From positions 86,156,501-86,220,500 of the forward strand of contig JAWZYU010000011.1 of NCBI GenBank assembly GCA_038380435.1: a stretch of DNA of 64,000 nt, given 5' to 3'. The notes under the pieces were generated by a model. The model saw only the letters and a list, made by a program, of their open reading frames with translations, had not been told where the DNA came from and did no database searches. The stretch comes from Ryuthela nishihirai (lineage: Eukaryota; Arthropoda; Arachnida; Araneae; Heptathelidae). Both the position numbers and the translations under genes were made by a program. This document shows positions 53,060 to 64,000 of this stretch, piece by piece (positions within the stretch are counted from its first letter, which is position 1; the number at the start of each line of letters is the position of its first letter).

Positions 53060-55690
53060 TGGCTTTCGTGATTAAAAATTGCAAATGAAGAAGCTATGAA
53101 TGAGAAAAGGATGAGAAATACGTTTTATCCAAAATACCAATTTCTTTCTTAATATTCAGTCTATCCATTTAATATTTTGGCTGATCAACTTAATGGTATT
53201 CTTAATCTTCTGCCAAATTTCTAGGTTCGTAGCCCCTTTAACTGAAGAGTTGTGACAATAATACACAGAGATAGTTGGGGATTGATACATTTTCACACGT
53301 CGCATCTTGCTTTTCATTTTTCTTTCGTGATTTTAAGTATAATAAACCACAAATGGAGAAGAAACTCTTTGGGGGAGACTTCCCGCTCCATTCTTTATGT
53401 GAAACAGAGTATAGATTCTAAACGTTTTCATACCACTGCACAAGATATTTTATATAACAAGCATATCGCTATCATTACTAGGAGATGTAATCGTCATTTC
53501 ACGTAGTGCCTTAGTTTACTTAATAAATATAATTAAACTGAATGTCCGTTTCTAGCTACCGAAAACATTAATTCCCATCTATATTTACTCGACTGCTGGT
53601 TCCGCTCTGCAGGCCGTAGGTTGCATGTCCATAAGTTAGTATAATAGCTCAGAAGCAACACTATTGTTAGTTTTTTTTAAACAAGCCATTCTTTATGGGA
53701 AACTATTGATATGGTAACGCTTATTAACTATCATATTTAAAATGATGGGACAAATGGAGAAATTGGAGAAGACAAAAACAGGGTACGACCTCGAAGTGAA
53801 CAGGCTTAGATTCCAGTAAACTGGAGCTACTATGTACAGAAATCGAATTTAACTTACGTTAGGTTTATTCTGTATCAAAGGCCTAGAAGGATTTCTCTGA
53901 AGTTTATCACGACGTCGGCGAAATGTTTGCTCATGTTCATGCACAGGGCAGGATGTGGGTAAAGGCATAGTCCAACAATTTGTGTGCTGCCATAAATAGT
54001 AGGGCTGACCACAACAAGGTGAGAACATTGTTGGAAACCGTCCATGAATTTCACTGGCTACTTGTCATCTAAGTCTTCTCACACATTGTGATGTGTTGAG
54101 CACAGTATCGAGAACTTGCTTCTATGAGAGTTGAATACGTCCAAGTGTAGAAAAGGGGCCACTGGGTTGGAAGCGCGTCACGCTCGCTGATCAAGGCTAC
54201 TAAACAGGACGAGTTGCCTCGGGCTACCGGCTGCAAATACTCAGCTTCTTCACGCTCAAGAAGCATAACTCACAAACAGAATATGCTTCAGTGTCTGCAT
54301 AATCTCTTCGTCCTGCTCATCGCTAACAACTGTCGAGGGAAATAACCTCGCTTCACATGAAGAACCGATTACTGAACGTGGAGATATTAGCTTCTAAAGC
54401 TATTAAAACCTGGATAAAACAAACTACGTGTGCCGTATCATTAAGTATTGATCTGCACAGCTCTTTATTTTATTTTTTTCTGCCTCGGCTTCCTTGATAA
54501 TAGCAAAAGGAGGAGGAGATAGGCCTATTATCTTCATACAAAATAATGGGCTAAATGATCAGGTCATAGGGACCAATATCAAAAGCAGGTCCTTTAATGA
54601 GCACAGGCTTTCAATTTACTGGCATCATCAAAGCCCTTCTTTCACCAAACTTCAATCAAAAAAGCGAAACTTGTTCAGAGGAATTCTACTTATTAATTCT
54701 AAAGTACCAATTATTTGACTACTCCAAAGTATAACAGAAAAACTTATAGAAATCTAACTTCCGCAACTCAAAATTTTCCGTAAGTCGAATTGAGCGAAAT
54801 TCCCTTTAAAACTGTCATTATATTTAATGCAAATTTTACTTCCTTGTGTTGAACTAAAATTCGATTATATGAAGTTGTAAAACAGTCTAATTCAATCTCC
54901 ATAAGTCGAACTCTGCAAAGTTGACGATTTACACTATTATTTTACGAACCAAATATTTTTATTTGCGATATTATTTATTGACAAGTTACATTATTATTTA
55001 TCAGAAACTATTTCATTATGACCGTAACCGACTCTACCGCAGCTGACTGATTTTCTAACAGACCATGAAAATTCCGGCGATTTCTCGATAGCATGAGTAT
55101 ATATGACGCAATTCAGTACTAGTTATTATTACATAAGACATTATTATGCCATAGAATAGCATGCTTAAGAGCCAACTAAAAAAATTCAGGCTCTGAAAGC
55201 TAATAAAACCATAGATGGTAAAATAATTAGTTAAGTAAGTCAATGAAAATTCACTGACTTCCTTTAGCACTTGATCTGTTCAGAAATACGTTTCTAAAGA
55301 GATCAAGTGCTGATGAAGATCGTAATCAAGAATTGCTCCTGGACTTTGCCCATAATACACAGTGTCCTTGCAAAGCCGATTGTAAAATACCTGTTATCAT
55401 CACTACCACTATTTTATCCAACGTCAATCATAACACTACTATAAATTAATCTTTAAAAAAAATACAGATATTGTTTCCACCTTGTCTTTTGTAGATATTC
55501 AATATCTACAGAAAAAAGAATTCTGTAGATATTAAATTATTTTGTTTCAAAAAAAAATTTTTGTATGGGTCGATTTGCATATTCAGAATCTCTATATTGT
55601 TTGAATTTCCATCGTTGGGGGGGTGGGCAGAGTGTGGCAGTGAAGGAGCTTGCCCTGACAGCAACAGCTTACCTCATTACCCTATGTAGA
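53060..55690. other. Stretch without recognisable genes
   Basis: AT-rich sequence with short open frames on both strands and no domain recognised. Near 53822-53862 it repeats a segment from 52528-52560. The 54740-54930 part has AAGTCGAA words on both strands, as in some pogo-type MITEs, but without clear termini. Confidence 0.4.
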
Positions 55691-55691
55691 T

Positions 55692-56036
55692 CGGGTTTGG
55701 TTGGGTTCTTTTACCTAGGAGATGCACTTTTTTGCCCACGAGGATCCCAAAGGATCAGAGAAAGTTGGGACAGACGGAGACAGGAGATGAAAGGCATCTC
55801 CCTTCAAGGCCATCAGCGTGTTTTAATGTGCCAGGGTATGGCTCTCATGCACACGGATCGCGACTTTACTTCCCGTCTAATGGACGGCAGCCTTTCCAAG
55901 CACATCGGTGTCCCCTTACTGACCGAGCGATGCGGGGAGGGGGGGTAGCAGAAATAAATCTCAACGTTAGTAGCAAAGGTGGGACTCCAGCCTGTGAAGT
56001 GTAAATTACGAACATGATGCACTAACGACTGGTCCC
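55692..56036 (-). repeat. SINE family A copy, minus strand
   Basis: It reads from a tRNA-like head at 56036 (GGACCAGTCGTTAGTGCATC) through GAGATTTATTTCTGC to the tail near 55692. Body words such as AAGGCTGCCGTCCATTAGAC match the reference copy. Confidence 0.8.
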
Positions 56037-56271
56037 CCCCGCCCCCCATGGATGCGGGGAAAACGCTTTTTTTTTTTTTAGGATTCTTTCCCTGTTGAAT
56101 GGGTATTAATAAAATATTACTATTCGCACTTTCCGATCTTCCATTAGTTTAAATTTCAACCTTCGGGGCACAATGAAATTGGAAACTTACTCCATGTTTT
56201 CCAATCGAAAACTAGCATTCCTTATCCGCCACAGGTGACTGGAATTTCTATATTTGGAAGAGGGAATTGGA

Positions 56272-56648
56272 AGAGGGTTCGTCAGTTGCTAGCGCTCCAG
56301 GCTCGTAATCTATAGTTCCCAAATTCGAGTCCCAACTGTGCCAGCGTTGAGATTTATCTCCACTAAACCCACATCCTGCATTTGGTGAGGAAGAGGACAC
56401 TTATTGGCTTGAACAGGCTACCGTCCGTTAGATGGGATGTAAAGCCGTAGCACCATGTACAGCAGAATCATACCCTGGGAGTTAATACCTGGGCTAGATC
56501 GCCTCGACGGGACACTACCATCTGTAATCTAACAGCAGTTCAGTGAGTCATCCTCTAACCAATTCTGAGCCCTTGGGGACCCCAAGTAACCTGGCTATTT
56601 AGCCCACTGCGTGCACAAAATGCCGCTCAGAGGTAAAACAGCCCAACA
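56272..56648 (+). repeat. SINE family A copy, plus strand
   Basis: Head with GTTCGTCAGTTGCTAGCGC and AATTCGAGTCCCAAC. The body has GTTAGATGGGATGTAAAGCC and CTACCATCTGTAATCTAACA. The tail is AAAACAGCCCAACACAA. No clear target duplication. Confidence 0.85.
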
Positions 56649-56804
56649 CAATCCACTTTTAATGTATTTTTGCACTGTTTCTCCAAATTAAAAGAAAATG
56701 GATCAAAATGTGCATAATGCCAAAACATTTCAGCAAATATAGTTAAATGGTGTTTGGAAAGGGATTCCGACACGGCTCAGATAAGAACAAGTGGGATAAT
56801 GAGG

Positions 56805-57115
56805 AAATTGTGTAATGCGCATGAGTGCTGCCAACGTGATTGCTGATGAGATTTTGAGGTAATAAAACCCACTCCTTCACAAGAGCAGATTTGAGATCAT
56901 GGAGGGTTCTGAAAGAGGGTTAGCGTCCTGTAATTCGCCTCCCCAGGGAGTCCCACATATGCTGATTTGAATTCAGGTCCGGAATTCATAAGGTGGAGTG
57001 ACTGGCCACTCCACGATAGAAATTCTTCATTTTCAAAGAAATCCTCGACGGGGCTCTTCGTGCATAAAGATGAGATCCAGACCGAGAGCACCCCTGAAAA
57101 GCCTCACATAGGCCA
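56805..57115 (-). pseudogene. Tc1-like transposase relic, C-terminal end
   Basis: On the minus strand the fragment reads through a decayed WP....PYLMNSGP region (corresponding to the SPDLNPIE motif before the final acidic residue), then RTLTLFQNPP, and in another frame SLKSHQQ/ISNHVGS-like sequence. It matches the C-terminal end of Tc1-family transposases. Frames are broken and no termini were found. Confidence 0.5.
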
Positions 57116-57118
57116 CAA

Positions 57119-57435
57119 GGTTGGGTTGTTTTACCTCTGAGCGGCACTTTTTTGCACACCATGGGCTAAATGGCCAGGTCACATGGACCCCGAAGGCTCA
57201 GAGAAGGTTGGGGGAGGGGACCCACTGGAACAGCTGTTGGGAGACAGACGGTAGCCTCCCGTCAAGGCCATCCAGCGTGTTCTTTAACGTGCACAGGGTA
57301 TGGCTCTCCCGCACACGGGGCCACGGCTTAACGTCCCATCCGACGGACGGCGGCCTTTCCAAGTCCATCGGTGTCCCCTACTGACCGTGGGCAGGGTGGG
57401 GAATTTTGCGGAGATAAATCTCAACGCTGACCAGT
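57119..57435 (-). repeat. SINE family A copy without tRNA head
   Basis: Very similar to the reference body (for example CGGACGGCGGCCTTTCCAAG and ACGTGCACAGGG). It is cut at the CAGCGTTGAGATTTATC junction, so the tRNA-like head is missing (5' truncation). Confidence 0.88.
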
Positions 57436-58229
57436 CAGAATGCTTCTTTAAAAGACATAAAGATCTCCATTTCCTGTCAGTAAAACACCAGTATAATCCA
57501 GTCAGTATAATGCCTTTCTGTGAGGTTACAGCAGTTGTGGCGATTCTTTGTTCTCTCCAGACGAACACACATCGAGAATCGTTGTTCAAGACTCATCTAT
57601 GAAGAGCAATTTTGCCAATCAAAATAGGTTCCAAAGATGATGTCTGCACCACATGAACTTTTTTGTTGAAACAAGTGAAAGGGACATAAACCATTGGTTT
57701 TCGTGCATACTGAACTCATTCATGCGGCCTCCTCAACGTAGTAAGTCTTGAAACTGTCGTCCCTATGGCCGAAGACAGCTCGTGAAACTGCTGTGAACTA
57801 CAAAGTCCTTAAGTAGTCTAGCTGTTAAAGACAAATAGCCTAAGCAGCTCTGGTCCTGGCCTGGATCGACCTTTCCTGTCTACGACTTACCTCTCTTGTT
57901 TATAGAAATTATCTTCAAAGCTTTAAGAAGAAATTTTGTGTTACATTTAAGGCTCTAGATAAATCTTCTGGATTGAGCCGCTTCCATCCTACTCATTGTT
58001 CTCCACCTTACACAAATTCTCCACCGCACACCGCCAGTGGCGTACTGGTAGGCTTGCTGGGGGCGGGGGTAGGTCTATACGTCGTCTTTGGGTCTATACG
58101 TTAGATCTTTTAGGGTCTATACGTCGTCGATCTATCGATAAGGTAAAAAAATCACTCGTCTTCGAAACACTTCTTACATTCGCAATTCCCCAGATCATTG
58201 TAAGATTAATCAGCGCATTATTCTCTTTC

Positions 58230-59030
58230 CGTTCTCAACAAATACGAGTTGAAGATGCTCTTTCTCCAGCCAGAGATGTCAGCAGTGGTATTTGTTGTTC
58301 ATGGATCTGTCCTTGGCCCTAAACTTTTTCATTCTTCACCTCAGACATCCTTTCCGTTCTACGACCAGTGTCCTGCTACGTTTTTGCCGACGACATTAAA
58401 TTTTATGCTACTTCTTGTTTATACAACTGTCGGCCCATTCAGTTTGCATGAGACAATATCGAAGACTTGGGCATATCCTCTGAGTTACCAATTTCTGCAG
58501 ACAAAACAACTATCGTGCACTTAGGTCCTAAGAATCAGAACCTGAATTATGATATCAATGGATCCTCAATCATCAGTGTATCATGTCAGTTAGATTTGAG
58601 TGTTACCATTTCTCCCACTTCTCATTTTCCTTACAGAGCCAAAGCATCACAAAGAAAGCCAACTGTCTCACCTTAATGATTTTGGGCTAATACAAAAATG
58701 CAATAGCCCATACTAATCTCTACTTTTGTTTTACCTATTCTCGAATATCATTATGACTGGTCTCTCCACATAGTCTCTGACATCACTCTAATTCAATAAC
58801 CACTCAGGTGATTTAGTAAGAGACTACCTGGACTTTCGAACTCAACTACGAGGAACGATAAAATTTCTCAACATTCACTCTTTGGAATGGAGATGGTTGT
58901 TTCATGATTTAAAAATCTGTTACAAAATCATTACCAACATCATCTATTCAAATCCGCACAAGTCATTTGTGCCATTTAAACGCCAAAATTCACTCTTCAA
59001 CGTACAGCAGGTGTTGCTTCTACAATAAAA
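58230..59030 (+). pseudogene. Non-LTR retrotransposon RT relic (Jockey/CR1-like)
   Basis: The motif pair SSG....HGSVLGPKLF near 58285 and CYVFADDIKFYATSC near 58375 matches the catalytic reverse-transcriptase region (F/YADD box). Downstream frames give TVSP..HF..RAK-like sequence near 58620 and FRTQLRGTIKFLNIH near 58830, as after the RT domain in Jockey/CR1-type LINEs. Several stops and frame changes. It is not related to the RTE copies. Confidence 0.65.
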
Positions 59031-60563
59031 ACAACAAGAAAAGTGGTCTGAGGTTAGGTTACTGTTACATGTTTTCTTCCACTTCGCAATGTTACCAGCC
59101 ATAAAAAGTAAAATATATAGTATCCTCGCAGTTACCAGGAGGTATTAGTATAGGAAGATCTTAATAGAGTCAAAATGACCAATAACATAAAAACGTGACA
59201 TGCTAACCATTTTTTTAGACCAGATCTGAAATCAGCACATGAAAAATAGTTAAATGCAATTGCAATTGTTCATGTTATAAAAACCTTGTAAACCAGTGTA
59301 ATTTCAGCTTCATCATCATTAAAATATCAAATAAGGATAGGGAGGTATGAAAAGTTCCAGTATGATTTTAAAAAATATATAAAATACTGCACTTGCAGTT
59401 ACCCAGCATCGCTCGGGTCTTTTAATTACATTAGACTCTCTAAAATGTTTAATAGATGACACTCTTAAGTCACAAGCTTTCACTGGCATACAATTCGTTA
59501 GGATCGACCTCCGAAAAATTTAACTCCCTTTTAAGGGGTCAGAAAGGATGGTGGTGGAAAGGATGGTTTGGACCCCCCAAAACGTGGTAACGACCTCCTA
59601 AAATATTTCCTTCATTATCTTCTCCAAAAAAGTTTTTTTTTCATTATCCTCTCCATGTTAGAAACTTTGTGATATAACTCGTTAAGCTCGGCAATCGTTG
59701 ATGCATTTCACTTTTTTGGGAGTGGGATATATTTATAGGGTGAGCAATACTGAATTAATATTATAATATCGTAAGATCTCAACGCTTGTCAAATATTTCT
59801 CTTTAGCAGAAACAATTTTGCGAGGCTCATGATTTTTGGTGTCGTGCGAAACTGCCGTGATTATCATTTTTCTGAATGAATGTTATAACTCAATTCTTTA
59901 CTTATGGTTCGAAAACATTTACTAGGGCTGCATATAATAGATGTCTAACAATAATCTTTAATGTTTCAGCAACATTAAAGGTTTCAGAAATCTCATTATC
60001 GTATAAATGAATGTATTTCCTAAATCTAAGTTGCATATTAATTCTTAAAATCTTTTACTGTAATATACTAGTAGATTTACCCTGAGTTCCCCATATATAC
60101 ACTTACTCTTATTCATTCAAAGTATAGTCGTTAATTTTGCCTTTTGATAATTTAAGGTAGGAAACGAATACATTGTTGCAATCGTAACGAATGATGCACG
60201 TGTCTGCATTATTTATACTCAGCAACAGCATGTTCTACACCATTTAGAGTGTAACACGTGACTGGGAGCTTATTTCGCCTCTCCATTGGTAATTTTTCCT
60301 GCTAAAATCATAATGCAGCTGAGGCGACGCCAGTAGCCTACTCACTATTGCCAGATCTCCGGCATTCGCAAAGAGGTTAATCCCATCCCAACATGCGGCC
60401 ATACAGGGGAAAGCCAGCAAACCAATTTTGGGGCCAATCGATCAAGTAGCAGGGATTTACGCTCTGATATCAGCAGGCCGTAGAAGGAAAACACATATAA
60501 CGGTGGTGTTAGCGCCTAGTATACAGTATATTCCAATACATCTAGTATATATCAAGTGCATCC
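59031..60563. other. Stretch without recognisable features
   Basis: AT-rich DNA with no long ORF and no repeat I can name. The 60360-60480 part is somewhat richer in G+C. Confidence 0.4.
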
Positions 60564-60575
60564 CTCCAAAAGGGT

Positions 60576-60952
60576 CAGGAGTTGGCTCAGTCGAATAGAG
60601 GCTCGTAATCTTTAGTTCCAAGGTTCGAGTCCCAGCTGCGCAAGCTTTGAGATTTATCGCCACTAAAACCCATCAAGATCTCAGTCAAAAAGAGGACAAC
60701 GATGGGCTTAGAAAAGCCGCCGTATGTTGGATGGGACATAAAGCCTTGGCTCCATGTGTAGAAGAGCCATAACCTGTGCACGTTAAAGAACACATTGGAT
60801 GGTCTTAAAGGTAGGCTACCACTGTCTCCTAACACCTGTACAGTTGGTTGGTATCTTCCCTAAATATCTGAGCTTTGGGGTTCTTGTGACCAGGCCATTT
60901 AGTCTATTGTGGGCAAAAAAGGACTCCTTCAGAGGTAAACCAACCTAATGAA
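60576..60952 (+). repeat. SINE family A copy with target duplication
   Basis: Head with GTTGGCTCAGTCGAATAG and GGTTCGAGTCCCAGC. The body has TTGGATGGGACATAAAGCC and GTGCACGTTAAAGAACACA. It is flanked by CCTCCAAAAGG on the left and CCTCCAAAGG on the right (near 60565 and 60953). Confidence 0.88.
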
Positions 60953-61317
60953 CCTCCAAAGGTTTGACACGAACATCTGTCCATCTGTCCATTGTTATGA
61001 ACAGACACCCCTTCATAACTTTCAATGTATCCTAGGCGATGGCAGCAACCCCCAGAGATTTCGGAACTGGCAACAGATTAAATCGCGAGCCACTGCAGCT
61101 AAGAACTAGAGCTCTTAATCCAAGACAGGGTCGGAAAGGAGAAACCAGTACATCAATTCTGGGAACAATAAGTCAAGTATCTGGGGAATTACAAGGTGCC
61201 GAAAAGTGGCACCACATCACACCCATGGATGTTTTTGCGACAGTGAAAAATTATTCATAAGCTTCTTTTTTAAATTAAAAATGAAAATAGGAAGCGCGTG
61301 TAACGCTCGTGTCTAAC

Positions 61318-61632
61318 AATGGGGTAACTCCTCCCAAGGGGAGAAAAATGTAAAAGTAAAAAAAATACGCCTGAGGTGCACACCTTAAGGTCTCTCTAGT
61401 ACGCATGAAAAGTTTCAGCCTTCTAGGTTGCTTGGTTTTGGAGTCACAGCGTCGACACATACACACACACAAAACGTAAAGTTAACGCTGGGAAATTCGA
61501 GAAAACCCCTGTAGGTGGGAAAAAAATACAAAAATAAAAAAATATAAGCCAGAGGTGCACCCTCAGGTCTCCTTAAGTATGCATGCAAAGTTTCAGTCTT
61601 GTAGTTTCTTAGTTTTGGAGTTACAGGGTAGC
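61318..61632 (+). repeat. Diverged direct repeat of about 150 bp, two copies
   Basis: 61318-61465 and 61505-61632 share GAGGTGCAC, AAGGTCTC/AGGTCTCC, ATGC(A)AAAGTTTCAG and TTAGTTTTGGAGT in the same order. No ORF or domain. Confidence 0.7.
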
Positions 61633-62139
61633 ACCCACATTTTGTTTTATTTGTATTATGATGCATGCCTTAGAATGTGTGATGGAAAAGGAATGCGACT
61701 TCATCAAGGAACCGTGATTCCTTCTCAAGAAGTGGTCACCCATAGCATATGGAGGTTCGAAATTGTTTTTTCTACACATCACTCGTTCTTGCATCGTTCT
61801 GCTTCGGGTGCTGACCTGTGCATTGTTTACCCATCTGGAAAGATCTACGACAAAAACATTGCTGCTGTCATGTGCTTCCAACCTACTACGAAATATATAT
61901 ATTACAGGATGATGGCATTTCGTATATTCGATTCTTCATGCATTTCGTATTTGTTATCCTGTAAGCACTGCGTTTAATAACAGTAGCGAAATTCTTTTTT
62001 CAAATAAAACGATGTTATGAATTGTTTCTTATAGAATTTTTTTTCTTATAGAATTTATTCCCTGATATAAAATATTTGTTTCACTACTGTCTGTATAAAT
62101 CGCTATTATGCTGATATACTGTACAATATTCAAAGGAAA

Positions 62140-62203
62140 GAGGATATTCAATTGGGTAGCGTGCTAGGCTCGTAACTCTCAGGTTAGCATGTTCGATCTC
62201 CGA
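62140..62203 (+). repeat. SINE head fragment
   Basis: ATTCAATTGGGTAGCGTGCT and GCTCGTAACTCTCAGGTTAG, then GTTCGATCTCC, are a decayed family A head. The body is absent. Confidence 0.55.
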
Positions 62204-63469
62204 TTTTATTATTTGAATACTTTCACTGTCTGCTCCGGTAAAGAGAAATTTTTGAGTGTGGAAACGTCATTGTTTCTTTCTATATTAAATTCCCTTTCCC
62301 TGCCCTTAATTATACATAGAAAAATCAAATTTCGCATGATGGGTCCTGAGATTAAGGAGGTTTTTATCTATACTTGATCGCCAACCCCCCAAAAATTTTT
62401 ACTCCTGCCAATAAAAAAACTCCTCTTAAACGTAAGAACTAGGACCATTAAATTCAGTATACACTTTTTATGATGATTTAAATCAGCCTAAGAGTTTAAG
62501 CCCCAAACTTTTTTACCACACAACCTTTTCGATATACTGTATAGCTTCCCTCATAAAAGAGGAATGTGTAGCCTGACTACTTCAGCTGCAAAAAATGCTC
62601 GTTGTTTGCTCACATGAAAATATTTTAATTCCCATTAATCTACATAACTTTGGTTTGTGAAATATTTCTGAAATCCGTAAAACCAAGAAGGAACAGTTTG
62701 AAGTACGTTCCATTTTTAAGTTTTTCAGCATTTTTTTTTGCCACGAAAACAGACATCTTTTCCAAACAAATTCCTTCTCACTCCACTACCCATTTTCTAG
62801 TTTTTCTCTTGATGTACTAGATTTTCTTAGAGGAACGTATGTTGATAAAAGTTTTCGCACTCGACAATTTCGCTTATTATCATTGTTGATGAATCATAAA
62901 TGCATTAATCTTAAACGAAAGCGTGTGGAAACTGTTGAGAACGCTTTACATATAAATTTTACACAGAAAAGCCGTTCACACTAGAAAGATTTAGATATAA
63001 TTTGTTATCTCTATAAAAAATGTAATTTCGAGAAGAAGAATAATCCCTTGAGATCGTTAAATTAATGTGAAAAATTTATGTAAAATTCTATAAACGAGAT
63101 GAAACTTACATAATGTGTCAGTTTTTATTTTAATAATCAGTTTTCTTTTCAACATATGGTACACACGATTTCAGTCAACGTATTCAACGGTTCATGTTGG
63201 TTTCAATTTAAATAAAGTATGAATATAACTGATTAAAAATGTGATTAATATTTCTTATAATTTAATATTTTTTTAAAAGTTAATTAAATGTGATTTTTAA
63301 AATGTGATTAAATATTTAAAAATGTGATTAACATTTTTTTTAAAAACTATAGTTTATACCAGTGATTTCCAATTTTTCTTTTGAGCCCAAAGTCGCCTTC
63401 ATAAAATTCAAAATGGTTTCCCTGTATAAAAGATATAGAGCTACTTGAAAAAATATTTACCATGTGTGT
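62204..63469. other. AT-rich stretch without recognisable features
   Basis: No domain-bearing ORF seen. A short (GT)n run lies at 63462-63475, at the edge of the last RTE fragment. Confidence 0.45.
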
Positions 63470-64000
63470 GTGTGTGCAAAATTTAAAACGAAAATTAAAG
63501 ACTTGAATGTTATCATCCCCTCTGATGAGAACGAGAAGGATACGTTTCACAGCCAACTTCAGGATATTTTGAATTCTGTGAAGAAAGGAGATATTTCTCT
63601 TGTTCTGGGTGACTTCAATGCTAAAGTACCGACTGTAATCCTTGGGCAGAAGTTTTAAGTCCCTTTGGCATTGGTAGTTCCAATGGCAATGGGGAACGTC
63701 TCCTACAGGTAAGTAAACTTAATGGTTTACGAATAACAAACACATACTACAAACATCGGGACATTTATAAATATACATGGGTTTCACTTGATGGGTTGCA
63801 TAGGAATATGATAAATTATATTTTAATTAACAGCATATGGGCAAGTTCAGTTAGAAATACCAGATCATACAAGGGAGCCATAATTGGGTTCAGCCATTAC
63901 CTGTTAAAAAGTGTCTTGCAGTTGAAGCTTTAGAAATGTTGTGCTAAAGTTAAGAAAATTACCTTCAACACTGAAAGTCTGAAAGATCGAGATATAGCCA
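63470..64000 (+). pseudogene. 5'-truncated RTE LINE, continues beyond the window
   Basis: It joins the RTE inside the endonuclease domain: FKTKIKDLNVI, SDENEKDTFHSQLQDILNSV, then LVLGDFNAKV. A stop at 63656-63658 and an early frame change break the ORF. Later sequence matches the NTYYKHRD and TWVS.DGLH segments of the intact copy. The 5' truncation is usual for LINEs; the remainder lies outside the window. Confidence 0.85.

Noticed and set aside
54069..54266. Minus-strand ORF with LEREEAEYLQPVARG
   Set aside because: Short, no splice-site pair, no recognised domain; could not be supported as an exon.

Overview
This is a eukaryotic, animal-type window. It has no operons or bacterial signals. 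Coding exons are short and separated by introns of up to 22.5 kb, and much of the rest is transposon debris. The mixture of irritans-type mariner, several Tc1-like families, DUF4817-type Tc1/mariner elements, an RTE-type LINE, hAT elements and tRNA-derived SINEs suggests an arthropod with large introns, perhaps a chelicerate or another non-dipteran. The species cannot be fixed from the sequence alone.

Host gene. Three exons of one minus-strand gene are supported by domain content, splice sites and matching reading phase: 35570-35772, 12887-13056 and 4083-4253. Together they encode the start of the C-terminal WD40 propeller of WDR47 (Nemitin), a microtubule-associated neuronal protein. The earlier exons (LisH/CTLH region) and the last WD repeats were not found and probably lie outside the window. 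The 3' 70 bp of the first of these exons, with its donor site and about 57 bp of intron, is duplicated at 33735-33861. Two further exon-like pieces lie on the minus strand: a THAP-domain exon at 705-803, and an unrecognised terminal coding exon with stop and poly(A) signal at 52783-53014.

Layout. 0-4 kb: SINE fragments, a local repeat complex, a 330-bp palindrome and an RTE tail. 5.8-7.3 kb: a Tc1-like relic with a foldback MITE inside it. 8.7-10.2 kb: a second Tc1-like element with TA duplication. 13.3-15.6 kb: a mariner interrupted by a nearly intact DUF4817-type element. 16.1-26.75 kb: a third Tc1-like element split by a 9,467-bp structure. That structure has about 2.5-kb inverted arms and a perfect 6-bp target duplication, and a SINE lies inside its right arm. 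26.8-29.3 kb: an RTE 5' piece split by a hAT-type MITE, then a SINE and a GC-rich repeat. 30.1-32.9 kb: two convergent relics, a zinc-finger/type-B DNA polymerase-like coding region on + and an unnamed arthropod repeat protein on -. 36.0-36.8 kb: a deleted DUF4817-type element. 38.5-39.4 kb: a hAT-like relic. 41.4-45.0 kb: a full-length RTE LINE with an intact 1003-aa endonuclease/reverse transcriptase ORF and a 10-bp target duplication. 46.1-48.4 kb: a degraded antisense RTE. 48.47-51.17 kb: a complete hAT element with a frameshifted transposase. 51.2-52.4 kb: a tandem-repeat family ending in a large inverted repeat. 55.7-60.95 kb: four SINE copies, a Tc1 relic and another LINE relic. 63.47 kb to the end: a 5'-truncated RTE running out of the window.

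No genes here work together as a pathway. The functional content is part of one host gene; the interest lies in nested insertions and in the large inverted-repeat element at 16161-25627, which I could not assign to a known family with confidence.
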